Of a stretch of DNA of 64,000 nt, positions 8,236-16,192 are shown in pieces. This stretch comes from Streptomyces sp. NBC_00620 (GTDB lineage: Bacteria; Actinomycetota; Actinomycetes; Streptomycetales; Streptomycetaceae), in assembly GCF_026341825.1 (NCBI RefSeq), contig NZ_JAPENY010000002.1:1831001-1895000 (forward strand). The letters run 5' to 3'. Every line of letters begins with the position of its first letter. Position 1 is the first letter of the stretch. Position numbers and translations under genes: made by a program. Under the pieces are notes generated by a model. That model made no database searches, was not told the DNA's origin, and worked only from the letters and a program-made list of their open reading frames with translations.

Positions 8236-9465
8236 ATGACTCTTCACGTGGACCTCTTCTCGCAAGAGATGAAGGAATTCGCCCACCACAAGCGGCAGTT
8301 TCTGGAGATCGGACGGAACGCCGGACGGTTTCCCAGCGCCGTCGCACGACAAGGGCACGACGGTACCGACGTGGAGATCAGCGTCTGGTGCAGCAACGAC
8401 TACCTCGGCATGGGGCAGAACCCCTCCGTGATCGAGGCCATGAAGGAAGCCATCGACGCGTTCGGAGCGGGCTCCGGCGGCTCCCGCAACATCGGCGGGA
8501 CCAACCACTACCACGTACTCCTCGAGAAGGAACTCGCGGCGTTCCACGGCAAGGAAGCCGCGCTGCTCTTCAGCTCCGGATACACCGCGAACGACGGCGC
8601 CCTGTCCGTCCTGGCCGGCCGGATGCCCGGCACCATCGTCTACTCGGACGCGCTGAACCACGCGTCGATCATCGACGGCCTGCGCCACAGCGGCGCCCAG
8701 AAGCGCATCTTCCGGCACAACGACGTCGCGCACCTCGAAGAACTGATCGCCGCCGACCCCGCCGACCGGCCCAAGCTGATCGTGCTCGAGTCGGTGTACT
8801 CCATGTCCGGCGACATCGCACCGCTCGCCGAGATCGCCGACATAGCCAAGCGGTACGGCGCCAGCACCTTCCTCGACGAGGTGCACGCGGTCGGCATGTA
8901 CGGTCCCGAAGGAGCGGGCATCGCCGCCCGGGAGGGCATCGCCGACGACTTCACCGTCATCATGGGCACCCTCGCCAAGGGATTCGGCACCGCGGGCGGC
9001 TACATCGCCGGGCCCGCCGCCCTGGTCGACGCGGTACGCAGCTTCTCCCGCTCGTTCATCTTCACCACCTCCCTGCCGCCGGCCATCGCCGCCGGCGCGC
9101 TCGCCGGGGTCAGGCACCTGAGGTCCTCCGACGAGGAGCGCGACCGGCTCCGGGACAACGCGCAGCTGCTCCACCGGCTTCTCGACGAGCGGAACATCCC
9201 CTTCGTCTCGCCCATGTCCCACATCGTCTCCGTCTTCGTCGGCGACGACAGCCTCTGCCGGAAGGCTTCCGAATTCCTCCTGCAGCGTCACGGCATCTAC
9301 GTGCAGGCCATCAACGCCCCCAGCGTCAAGGCCGGCGAAGAGATCCTGCGTGTCGCACCCTCCGCCACGCACACGTCGAGCGACGTCGAGAAGTTCGCCG
9401 AGGCGCTCGACGGTATCTGGCAGGAGCTCGACATCCCCCGCACCGAGCACACGCGCGGCAACTGA
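8236..9465 (+). CDS. 5-Aminolevulinate synthase (C5N unit biosynthesis)
   Basis: This 409-residue PLP enzyme of the alpha-oxoamine synthase family condenses glycine with succinyl-CoA. It shows the expected WCSNDYLGMG and GGSRNIGGTNHYH segments, the LDEVHAVGMYG PLP-contact motif and the catalytic Lys248 in GTLAKGFGTAGGY. Streptomyces make haem by the C5 pathway, so an ALAS inside a biosynthetic cluster is a well-known marker of the 2-amino-3-hydroxycyclopent-2-enone (C5N) unit. It lies between two adenylate-forming ligases with gaps of about 75-80 bp. The ATG at 8236 begins MTLHVDLFSQEMKEFAHHKR, typical of cyclising secondary-metabolite ALAS enzymes. Confidence 0.93.
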   Translation: MTLHVDLFSQEMKEFAHHKRQFLEIGRNAGRFPSAVARQGHDGTDVEISVWCSNDYLGMGQNPSVIEAMKEAIDAFGAGSGGSRNIGGTNHYHVLLEKELAAFHGKEAALLFSSGYTANDGALSVLAGRMPGTIVYSDALNHASIIDGLRHSGAQKRIFRHNDVAHLEELIAADPADRPKLIVLESVYSMSGDIAPLAEIADIAKRYGASTFLDEVHAVGMYGPEGAGIAAREGIADDFTVIMGTLAKGFGTAGGYIAGPAALVDAVRSFSRSFIFTTSLPPAIAAGALAGVRHLRSSDEERDRLRDNAQLLHRLLDERNIPFVSPMSHIVSVFVGDDSLCRKASEFLLQRHGIYVQAINAPSVKAGEEILRVAPSATHTSSDVEKFAEALDGIWQELDIPRTEHTRGN

Positions 9466-9540
9466 CACGGAGTCGTCGGCGGTCGGACGCGCTCTGGCGT
9501 CCGGCCGCCGTCGGCCGTTCCCAGCGGAGGTGGAGATCTG

Positions 9541-11127
9541 ATGACTCTCTCGGTAGCCGCGGTACTCGCCGAATCCGCGGCTCGGCGCCCGGACCACCCG
9601 GCGATCGTCTTCGGCACGGAACGGGTGACGTACAGCGAACTCTGGTTCCGGGCACGGCAGTACGCGACCGTGTTCCGCGAGCAGGGGATCAACCCCGGTG
9701 ACCGGGTCGCGCTGCTTCTGCCCAACGGGCTCGAGTTCCCGGCCGCCTATTTCGGGGTGCTGGCCCTCGGCGCGGTCGTGGTGCCCGTGAACGCGCTGCT
9801 CCGGGCGGCGGAGATCGAGCACGTCCTGAGCGACTCCGGCGCCAAACTGCTGATCTGCGCCGCTCCGTTGCTCGTCGAAGGAGGCAAGGCAGCCGAGGCC
9901 AGTGGGGTTCCGGTGCTCATCACGGGCGCGGACGGGGTCGACGCGCTCGCCGAGGGGGCCGAACCGGTCAGCGGCTGCGCGCCGAGCGAGCCCGGTGACA
10001 TCGCGGTGATCCTCTACACCTCCGGCACCACGGGCCGGCCCAAGGGCGCGATGCTCACCCAGCTCAACATCACGATGAACATCCAGGTCGGGATGGACTC
10101 CCCGTTCGACTTCCGGCCCGATGACGTGCTGCTCGGCTGTCTCCCGCTGTTTCACACCTTCGGCCAGATCTGCGGGATGGGGACCTGCTTCCGGGCCGGC
10201 GCCACCATGGTCCTGATGGAGAGGTTCGACGCCGCGCGGGCACTCGACCTCATGGTGACCCATGGGTGCACCGTGCTCATGGGCGTACCGACGATGTATC
10301 TCGCCCTCCTGGACGCGGCCGCCGCCGACGGGCGACGGCCACCCCTCGACCGTGCCTTCTCCGGAGGATCGGCGCTGCCGGTCACGGTCCTCGAGGAGTT
10401 CCAGGAGACGTTCGGATGCCAGATCTACGAGGGGTACGGGCTGACGGAGACCTCGCCCGTGGTCGCTTACAACCAGCGGGCGTGGCCCTGCCGGCCGGGC
10501 ACCGTGGGACGGCCGGTCTGGGGCGTCGACGTGGAGATCGCCAGAGCAGATCTGGAGGGCCGGATCGAGCTGCTGCCCACCGGTGAGGTGGGGGAGATCG
10601 TCATCCGGGGGCACAACGTGATGGCCGGGTATCTCAATCGGCCCGAGGCGACGGCCGAGGTGATGGTCGACGGCTGGTTCCGCTCGGGCGATCTCGGGGT
10701 GAAGGACAGCGAGGGGTATCTGTCCATCGTCGACCGGAAGAAGGACCTCGTGCTGCGCGGCGGCTACAACGTCTACCCGCGGGAGATCGAGGACGTACTG
10801 GTGCACCACCCGGCGATCGCCCAGGTCGCCGTCATCGGTGTCCCGCACGCCCTGCACGGCGAGGAGGTCTGCGCCGTGGTGCTCACCAGGCCGGGTCTCG
10901 CACCCGGACCGGCGCTCGGCGCCGAGATCACCGCCTGGAGCAGGGAACGGCTCGCCGCGTACAAGTACCCGCGGCGGGTGGAGTTCGTCGACGCGTTCCC
11001 GCTCGGCCCCAGCGGAAAGGTCCTCAAGCGGGAGCTGGTGACACTCTTCTCCGCAGCGTCCGCAGCGTCCGCAGCGTCCGCAGCGTCCGCAGCGTCCGCA
11101 GCGTCCGCAGCGTCCGCCGGGCGCTGA
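9541..11127 (+). CDS. Acyl-CoA ligase, C5N pathway candidate
   Basis: This 528-residue ANL enzyme has LYTSGTTGRPKGAML (P-loop), YEGYGLTETSP, WFRSGDLG, the hinge IVDRKKDLVLRGGYNVYPRE and the C-terminal Lys in GPSGKVLKREL. In C5N pathways the equivalent ligase (AsuD1/MoeA4 type) converts 5-aminolevulinate to its CoA ester, which cyclises to the aminohydroxycyclopentenone. It follows the ALAS with a GGAGG ribosome binding site before ATG 9541. The last 25 or so residues are a run of Ser-Ala-Ala units encoded by a 9-bp tandem repeat and lie outside the conserved fold. A strong bidirectional terminator follows. Confidence 0.8.
   Translation: MTLSVAAVLAESAARRPDHPAIVFGTERVTYSELWFRARQYATVFREQGINPGDRVALLLPNGLEFPAAYFGVLALGAVVVPVNALLRAAEIEHVLSDSGAKLLICAAPLLVEGGKAAEASGVPVLITGADGVDALAEGAEPVSGCAPSEPGDIAVILYTSGTTGRPKGAMLTQLNITMNIQVGMDSPFDFRPDDVLLGCLPLFHTFGQICGMGTCFRAGATMVLMERFDAARALDLMVTHGCTVLMGVPTMYLALLDAAAADGRRPPLDRAFSGGSALPVTVLEEFQETFGCQIYEGYGLTETSPVVAYNQRAWPCRPGTVGRPVWGVDVEIARADLEGRIELLPTGEVGEIVIRGHNVMAGYLNRPEATAEVMVDGWFRSGDLGVKDSEGYLSIVDRKKDLVLRGGYNVYPREIEDVLVHHPAIAQVAVIGVPHALHGEEVCAVVLTRPGLAPGPALGAEITAWSRERLAAYKYPRRVEFVDAFPLGPSGKVLKRELVTLFSAASAASAASAASAASAASAASAGR
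11053..11115 (+). repeat. 9-bp tandem repeat encoding a (SAA)n tail
   Basis: Seven perfect copies of GCAGCGTCC lie at the 3' end of the ligase gene, in frame, giving repeated Ser-Ala-Ala residues just before the stop. The unit is a multiple of three, so copy-number change would alter tail length without a frameshift. Confidence 0.95.
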
Positions 11128-11138
11128 CCGCACGCGAA

Positions 11139-11187
11139 ACTCCTGGTGGTACGGATCGCCGCTCGGGCCATCCGTACCACCAGGAGT
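11139..11187. terminator. Bidirectional terminator between convergent genes
   Basis: A perfect 18-bp inverted repeat (11139-11156 and 11170-11187, arms beginning ACTCCTGGTGG) surrounds a 13-nt loop, between the ligase stop at 11127 and the convergent monooxygenase stop at 11197. The size and position are those of a shared rho-independent-type terminator. Confidence 0.85.
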
Positions 11188-11196
11188 CGCTTTGTC

Positions 11197-12414
11197 TCAA
11201 CCGGAGTTGGCGAGCGCGAGCTGGGCGGCGAGTTCGGGCTGCAGGGCGGTCATTACGTCGATGAAGTCCTCGTGCGCGCCACGCTCGGGCGGGGTGGCGC
11301 TGTAGGAGCGGAGCGCCTGGAGGTTCCACTGGAAGTCCTGGAGCTGTTCCACATGGGGGCGGCGGATCCGCTCGTAGTCGTCGATCCGGCTCGGGTCGCC
11401 GGAACTGAGCGAGTCGTGGATGGCCCGGGCGAGCGAGGCACCGCTCTGCAGGGACTGGTTGAGCCCCTGCCCGCCGAGCGTGTGCAGGCCGTGCGCGGTC
11501 TCCCCGAGCAGCAGGACCCTGCCCGCCCGCCACGAGGCGGCCCGCCAGAGGGAGAAGTTGAGCCTGATCAGCGGGGAGACACGGTCCTTGGCCTCGTCCA
11601 GCCAGCCGGACAGCTCCGGGTCGATCTGCCGCAGCTGTTCGGCCAGCGCGGCCGGCCCGCCCTGGTCCAGTGCCTCCTCCTGGTCCCGGTCGGGCGACCA
11701 GACCACGGCGAGCGACCGGGTCGGGATGGGAATGGTGAAGAGCGCGCTGGGCGCCTTGTGCCGTACCAGCAGCACGGGTTCACGGCCGGGTACGGCGGGT
11801 GTGACGACGAGCCACGCGGGCCGGTCGAAGGCCGAGACGTCGAGGGAGATTCCGACGAGATCGCGCAGCGCGGAATTCCGTCCGTCGGCGGCGACGGCGT
11901 ATGCGGCCCGGACACGGACGGGCGTGGCCGCGTCGGAGCCGTCCGTGCGGGCGAGGGTGAGCAGCACTCCGGAGTCGTCCTGCTCGACGGCGACCACACC
12001 CTCCCCGGTCCGTACGGTCGCGCGGGGTTCACCCCGCAGCCCGGCGAGAGCCGCCTGCACGAGCGTGCCGGTCGGGACGGTCAGGCCGTGCGTACGGGCG
12101 GTGCCCGGATGGTCGGCGTAGCGCCAGCTGGACAGCAGTCCGGCGCTCCCGTGGTCGTCGACGCCAAGGACCGGCTGGCCGTCCTGGACGAGAGCGTCCT
12201 CGATGCCCTCGTCGGCGAGCAGACCGAGCGTCGGAGGGGCCAGCAGGGGAGAGATTCCCGCCCCCGCGGGCTCGAACTCCGCCTGGGGCGAGACCAGTAC
12301 GACCGACTGGCCGGAGCGTGCGCACAGCAGCGCCGCGAAGAGTGCCGTGGCGCCGCTGCCGACCACGCACACGTCCGCCTCGATGTCAGGCCTGGGCCGA
12401 CCGTCTGTAGTCAC
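11197..12414 (-). CDS. FAD-dependent monooxygenase
   Basis: This 405-residue class A flavoprotein has an N-terminal FAD motif (DVCVVGSGATALFAALLCARSG), a central DG-type motif (AVAADGRNSALRDLVG) and the C-terminal RVLLLGETAHGLHTLGGQGLN segment, with GE replacing the usual GD. In manumycin-type clusters such enzymes hydroxylate or epoxidise the mC7N ring. A flavin reductase encoded at 15562 could supply reduced flavin. The GTG at 12414 has a strong AGGAGGAG ribosome binding site; an ATG at 12459 would add 15 residues with no such site. It is transcribed divergently from the PPTase gene. Confidence 0.8.
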   Translation of the reverse strand: MTTDGRPRPDIEADVCVVGSGATALFAALLCARSGQSVVLVSPQAEFEPAGAGISPLLAPPTLGLLADEGIEDALVQDGQPVLGVDDHGSAGLLSSWRYADHPGTARTHGLTVPTGTLVQAALAGLRGEPRATVRTGEGVVAVEQDDSGVLLTLARTDGSDAATPVRVRAAYAVAADGRNSALRDLVGISLDVSAFDRPAWLVVTPAVPGREPVLLVRHKAPSALFTIPIPTRSLAVVWSPDRDQEEALDQGGPAALAEQLRQIDPELSGWLDEAKDRVSPLIRLNFSLWRAASWRAGRVLLLGETAHGLHTLGGQGLNQSLQSGASLARAIHDSLSSGDPSRIDDYERIRRPHVEQLQDFQWNLQALRSYSATPPERGAHEDFIDVMTALQPELAAQLALANSG

Positions 12415-12776
12415 TGCTGCTCCTCCTGCTTGCTTCAACAGAGTCAGCAGCATCCTCACGCCGCCCGATCACCTGCCGGGTGTCCGCCCGGACCGTCCGT
12501 TCGGAGTCGGCGCGCGGAACCGTTCGGGCTGCCCGTTCGGGTACGGCAGCGGGAAAGGGCTTTCGATGAGGTTCCGCTTTACCGGCGTCGATCGACGCGG
12601 CGGTCGGCTACAGAGAAAGTACAGCGACGCCGTGTTGCATGGAGCACGAGCCGCAGTGGATCGGAATCCTTTCAGCGCGGAGGGGCTTCCGATGGACCCG
12701 CGGCCCGAACGGGGAGGTAAGTGATCTTGAATTTGACGTCCGCAAGACCCGCACCGATGAATTGCCCACTGCTCAC
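12415..12776. other. Divergent intergenic region, monooxygenase/PPTase
   Basis: These roughly 360 bp separate the divergent monooxygenase and PPTase genes and must hold both promoters. Three copies of CCGTTCGG occur at 12497-12504, 12520-12527 and 12533-12540, but their spacings of 23 and 13 bp do not fit a regular SARP heptamer array. The 5' part could be PPTase coding sequence if translation begins at the upstream ATG at 12639. Confidence 0.4.
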
Positions 12777-13508
12777 ATGCGGCTGTCCATAGCCGAAAAG
12801 GTGGCAGTGTGGTCCGGGCGGGCCACTGGACACCTTGTCCCAGATGACATCGATATCCTTTCGCCGGAAGAAAGGCAGAGATTCTCTGCCTTCCGTGATC
12901 CGGTGCGTGCCGCGAACTTTGCCACCGCGCACGCCGAAGTGCGGCGCTGCCTCGCTCAGGTGCTGGACCTCGACCCGGGCGCGATCCGGTTCGGCCGGCA
13001 CCCGTGCGCCGGCTGCGGCCGGTCCGTGCACGGACGCCCCTACATTCAACACCCGCATACCGACTGGGAGTTCAGCCTCTCACGGTCCGGTCCCTACTGG
13101 CTCTGCGCGGCCGCCGCCGGGATGCGGGTGGGCGTCGATCTCGAATGCGTGCGCCGGACGGACTTCGGCTCGCTCGCATCCGTCGTGCTGAGTGAAAATG
13201 AACGGACGTACTTCCAGGGTGTCCCCGCGGGGCGCCGCGACGCGGAGTTCATCCGTTGCTGGACCAGGAAAGAAGCAGTTGTCAAGGCGAGTGGAATCGG
13301 AGTCGAGGCCACTCTCGGAAATATCGACGTGGGGCCGGGCCGCCGAGCCGCAGTGGTCTCGCACAGTGCCGCCGGATGCGAGGTCGACACCTGGCTGGTG
13401 ACGGACCTGCCGACCGGGTCCGATTACTTCTCGGCCCTCGCCGTTCCGGCTTTCGAAGAATTTACTTTCTTTTTGGGGGAGAAATCAAGTGTCCACCCGA
13501 TTGGATGA
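12777..13508 (+). CDS. Sfp-type 4'-phosphopantetheinyl transferase
   Basis: This 243-residue enzyme converts apo-ACPs to holo form with CoA. It has the three signature motifs: GRPYI upstream, VGVDLE (D121 and E123, Mg2+ ligands) and WTRKEAVVKA (W162-K170). A HPCAGCGR pair precedes the first motif, as in several Streptomyces Sfp-type enzymes. Likely substrates are the three free ACPs of this cluster. The start is uncertain: ATG 12777 gives the usual N-terminus, while ATG 12639 would add 46 residues unlike the family; neither has a clear ribosome binding site. The 3' end overlaps the LuxR gene by 20 bp. Confidence 0.85.
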   Translation: MRLSIAEKVAVWSGRATGHLVPDDIDILSPEERQRFSAFRDPVRAANFATAHAEVRRCLAQVLDLDPGAIRFGRHPCAGCGRSVHGRPYIQHPHTDWEFSLSRSGPYWLCAAAAGMRVGVDLECVRRTDFGSLASVVLSENERTYFQGVPAGRRDAEFIRCWTRKEAVVKASGIGVEATLGNIDVGPGRRAAVVSHSAAGCEVDTWLVTDLPTGSDYFSALAVPAFEEFTFFLGEKSSVHPIG

Positions 13509-14211
13509 GAGCGACCTGAAGATCGCGCTGATTCTGGAGAACGAAGTCCGCCGGTACGGGGTCGAGGGGATGCTCCGCTGTCTCGGGGGCATCAGCGGCG
13601 TCACCTGCTTCGGCAGTGGCGACGAGGCCCTACGGGCGGGCGGAGCCGCCGCGTTCGACCTGGTCGTGATCTCCGCCGCCGAACTCGCGGCGACGGAGGA
13701 CCCTGCCGTCGCGGAGCAGCTGAGCGCGCACGACGTACGGCTGCTGCTGCTCGTCGACGGGGCCGACGGCGTCGAGGTACCGCAGAGCACCCACTCCTGT
13801 GTCCATGCGCTGGTCGACTGGTCAGGGCTGACTCCGAGGGTCTTCGGTGACGCCGTCTCCGACATCATGGCGGGCAAGTTCTATGTGTCGGCCACTCTCG
13901 CCCGGCGGGTGCTGCGGCAGGCGGGGCCCCTGCCGGCCGAGTCACGCCCCTGGGGGCCACCGGGCACGATGCTCACCCCCCGCGAACTCCAGGTGCTGCA
14001 CCTGGTGGCCGAGGGGCTGAGCAACAAGCAGGCGGCCAGGCGGCTGCAGATCTCGGAGCACGGGGTGAAGCGGCTGGTGGGCAATGTGCTGGCCAAGCTG
14101 AACTGCCCCAACCGCACGCTCGCCGTGGTCCGGGCCATCGAGGACGGCCTGTTGGCGGGGCCGAGCCGGGACGCGGGCCGAGGGGTCCACTCCGCAACAT
14201 CTGTTGCCTAA
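13489..14211 (+). CDS. LuxR-type regulator
   Basis: The 240-residue protein has a receiver-like N-terminal half (IALILENEVRRYGVEGMLR) without a clear phospho-acceptor Asp pattern, and a C-terminal LuxR helix-turn-helix (LTPRELQVLHLVAEGLSNKQ, then AARRLQISEHGVKRLVGNVL). It is therefore probably an atypical, unphosphorylated response-regulator-like factor. The GTG at 13489 has a GGGGGAGA ribosome binding site and overlaps the PPTase by 20 bp, so the two are co-expressed. It is a likely pathway regulator. Its 3' end contains the operator of the next TetR gene. Confidence 0.8.
   Translation: MSTRLDESDLKIALILENEVRRYGVEGMLRCLGGISGVTCFGSGDEALRAGGAAAFDLVVISAAELAATEDPAVAEQLSAHDVRLLLLVDGADGVEVPQSTHSCVHALVDWSGLTPRVFGDAVSDIMAGKFYVSATLARRVLRQAGPLPAESRPWGPPGTMLTPRELQVLHLVAEGLSNKQAARRLQISEHGVKRLVGNVLAKLNCPNRTLAVVRAIEDGLLAGPSRDAGRGVHSATSVA
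14194..14207. promoter_or_regulatory. TetR operator GCAACATCTGTTGC
   Basis: A perfect 14-bp palindrome (6-bp arms, 2-bp spacer) overlaps the -35 position of a promoter whose -10 is TAGGCT at 14218-14223. Transcription would start at about the ATG at 14230, giving a leaderless mRNA. A near-identical GCAACACTTGTTGT is present before the exporter gene at 26442-26455. Confidence 0.7.
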
Positions 14212-14229
14212 GCGGTGTAGGCTGGGCAG

Positions 14230-14832
14230 ATGTCCGAATCGACCGCAGAGATTGTGGCGAGGCGCACCGACCCCAGGGTCCTGCGGACCCGCGCGCTGTT
14301 GCGGGCCGCAGCGTTGGAGCTCGCCGCCGAGCGGGAACTGCACAGCATCACCATCGCCAACGTCGCCGAACGGGCGACGGTCAACCGCGCCACGGTCTAT
14401 CAGCACTACCAGGACCTGGACGAGTTGATGCTCGACGCGATGGAGGACGAGCTGGCGGGCCTGATCGGCCTGGCGGCCCGCTGCCCCCTCGTCGTACTGC
14501 CGGCCGAGATGCCGCAGGGTTTCCTCGACATGTTCCGGCACGTCGAGACCGAGGCCACGCTCTACCGGCGGATGCTCGGGCCCTGCGGCTCGCCCCGCTT
14601 CGTCAACCGGCTGCGCCAGCTGGTCGCCGAGCAGGTCGCTCTCCAGCTGGTGGAGGCCGGAGCCGGACGGGCCGACGAGGCAGGTGTCGAACTGCGGGCG
14701 CACTGCTCCGCCGGGGCGTTCATCGGCCTGGTCACCTGCTGGCTGCTCAGGCCCGACTGGCTGCCCGCCGAGGAAGCCGCGGCGCACGCCTGGCAGGGAC
14801 TGCACCTGGGCGGCGGCAAGACCGCCGGGTAG
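14230..14832 (+). CDS. TetR-family regulator of the cluster
   Basis: This 200-residue repressor has an N-terminal helix-turn-helix (ITIANVAERATVNRATVYQH, then YQDLDELMLDAM) and a helical effector domain. It follows the LuxR gene, is probably leaderless (TAGGCT box 6 bp before the ATG) and is autorepressed through the palindrome at 14194-14207. The same half-sites upstream of the MFS exporter suggest that it releases exporter expression when the product or an intermediate binds. The ligand is unknown. A strong hairpin terminator follows at 14882-14918. Confidence 0.87.
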   Translation: MSESTAEIVARRTDPRVLRTRALLRAAALELAAERELHSITIANVAERATVNRATVYQHYQDLDELMLDAMEDELAGLIGLAARCPLVVLPAEMPQGFLDMFRHVETEATLYRRMLGPCGSPRFVNRLRQLVAEQVALQLVEAGAGRADEAGVELRAHCSAGAFIGLVTCWLLRPDWLPAEEAAAHAWQGLHLGGGKTAG

Positions 14833-14881
14833 CACCGTCGGAAGCGGATCGCGGGCAGCGGGCAGCACCGTCAGAAGCAGA

Positions 14882-14918
14882 CAGGAATCCCACCTCTGGG
14901 CCAGAGGTGGGATTCCTG
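14882..14918 (+). terminator. Hairpin terminator after the TetR gene
   Basis: A perfect 16-bp inverted repeat (14882-14897 and 14903-14918, arms beginning CAGGAATCCC) with a 5-nt loop is followed by CATTTCC. It separates the regulator from the next operon. Confidence 0.8.
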
Positions 14919-15037
14919 CATTTCCGGCACTCCACAAGTCGGCTCACCCTGGCCGAACGGTCAGCCCCGCACGCGCCGATCGGGCGGAAAACGGCTACCT
15001 GGAAGGGGCCTTGGCCTGTCGTCCGGCTGCCGAGATC

Positions 15038-15077
15038 GTGGTGGTCAGCACCGCTGAGATCCGGTGCCGACCACCAC
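15038..15077 (+). promoter_or_regulatory. Inverted repeat in the leader of the hotdog gene
   Basis: Arms of 15 bp (GTGGTGGTCAGCACC at 15038-15052; 15063-15077) with one mismatch and a 10-nt loop end one base before the ribosome binding site (AGGAGAGG) of the gene at 15091. It could be an operator or an RNA hairpin limiting translation or transcription of the following operon. Confidence 0.6.
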
Positions 15078-15090
15078 AGGAGAGGGACAC

Positions 15091-15546
15091 ATGGAGAGCA
15101 AGCGTCTGACGGCCGACGAGCCCGGCTCGGCAGCGGACGTGCCCGTTCGCAACATGCTGTCCGCGCCACCGTCGCTGGTCGACGAGCAACTGGCCACGCG
15201 GATGGGCATCGAGGTCATCTCCATCGAACCCGAGCGGGTGGTCGCGACCATGCCCGTACGGGGCAACATGCAGCCCTTCGGCTGGCTGCACGGAGGAGCG
15301 AACGCGGTACTGGCGGAGACGCTGGGTTCGGTTGCGGCCGGCCTCTGGGTGGCGCCGCGGGGCGCCGTGGCAGGGCTCGAACTGTCCTGCACCCACCACA
15401 AGTCGGTGCGCTCGGGTCTGGTCACCGGGGTCTGCACGCCGCTGCATCTCGGCAGCCGGGTGGCCACCTACCAGATCGAGATCACCGACGAGAAGGGGCG
15501 GCCCACCTGCACGGCACGCCTGACCTGCCTGGTGCACAAGCGCTGA
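15091..15546 (+). CDS. PaaI-type hotdog-fold thioesterase
   Basis: The 151-residue protein is a PaaI-like thioesterase: the core segments RVVATMPVRGNMQPFGWLHG, GANAVLAETLGS and GVCTPLHLGSRVATYQIEIT carry the HGG motif and the downstream Glu used in catalysis. Such enzymes hydrolyse acyl- or aryl-CoA or ACP thioesters and may release a chain or proofread the carriers here. ATG 15091 follows AGGAGAGG; an upstream ATG at 15064 lies within the hairpin. It leads a short operon with a flavin reductase and a ketoreductase. Confidence 0.75.
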   Translation: MESKRLTADEPGSAADVPVRNMLSAPPSLVDEQLATRMGIEVISIEPERVVATMPVRGNMQPFGWLHGGANAVLAETLGSVAAGLWVAPRGAVAGLELSCTHHKSVRSGLVTGVCTPLHLGSRVATYQIEITDEKGRPTCTARLTCLVHKR

Positions 15547-15561
15547 AGGAGGCGTGGACCA

Positions 15562-16095
15562 ATGTCTACGGACGTAGTTGGAGCGGACGGTGTCACGGTC
15601 TGGGACAGCCCGAACGCGGAGGCGTTCCGGGGGGCCATGGGCCTCTTCCCGACGGGCATCGCCGTCATCACCGTCGGCCAGGGACCCGGTACGGAGGCGA
15701 TGACCGCCAGCTCGGTCACCTCCATCTCGCTGGAACCGACCCTCGTCCTGGTGAGCGTCAACGCCGCCGGCCGGCTGGTCGCCGCCATCGACAGCGCCGG
15801 GGGCTTCGCGGTGAACGTCCTTGCCCAGGACCAGACGGAGCTCTCGCAGCGGTTCGCCGCACGTGACCGGCCGAGCGGCCTGGTCGCGCAGGAACTGCTC
15901 GGCTCCGTCGCCGGGCGCAGCGGCCACCTGGTGGTGCCCGACGCTCTGGTGTCCCTGGAGTGCACCACCGAGTACCGGTACCCGGGCGGGGACCATGTGC
16001 TCTACCTGGGCCTGGTGCGGGGGATGAGGGTGGCGGACCCGGTACGGCCCCCGCTGGTGTTCCACCGCGGGGCGTACACCCGGCTGCCGGGCTGA
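15562..16095 (+). CDS. NAD(P)H:flavin reductase (two-component monooxygenase partner)
   Basis: This 177-residue protein has the flavin reductase domain: FRGAMGLFPTGIAVITV at the N-terminus, a flavin-binding TASSVTSISLEPTLVLVSV block, FAVNVLAQDQTELSQRFA and a C-terminal LECTTEYRYPGGDHVLYLGL. It would supply reduced FAD or FMN to a cluster monooxygenase, as AsuE2 does in asukamycin biosynthesis. Candidate partners are the FAD enzyme at 11197 and the LLM enzyme at 16979. It lies 15 bp after the thioesterase gene, with an AAGGAGG ribosome binding site. Confidence 0.85.
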   Translation: MSTDVVGADGVTVWDSPNAEAFRGAMGLFPTGIAVITVGQGPGTEAMTASSVTSISLEPTLVLVSVNAAGRLVAAIDSAGGFAVNVLAQDQTELSQRFAARDRPSGLVAQELLGSVAGRSGHLVVPDALVSLECTTEYRYPGGDHVLYLGLVRGMRVADPVRPPLVFHRGAYTRLPG

Positions 16096-16192
16096 ACCGA
16101 AGCCTTCCGATGCCCGGCCGGCGGATACCCGCACGACCGACCGACGACTGATGCCCGGCCGATCGGCCGGGCCCACAAATGAGGTGTGTTTC

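Noticed and set aside
8095..11133. 1012-codon minus-strand frame opposite ALAS and ligase
   Set aside because: Antisense shadow with Arg/Gly/His-rich composition; the plus strand encodes two clearly conserved enzymes.
12497..12540. CCGTTCGG repeats as SARP binding sites
   Set aside because: Spacings of 23 and 13 bp do not fit the 11/22-bp periodicity of SARP repeats; they may reflect composition.
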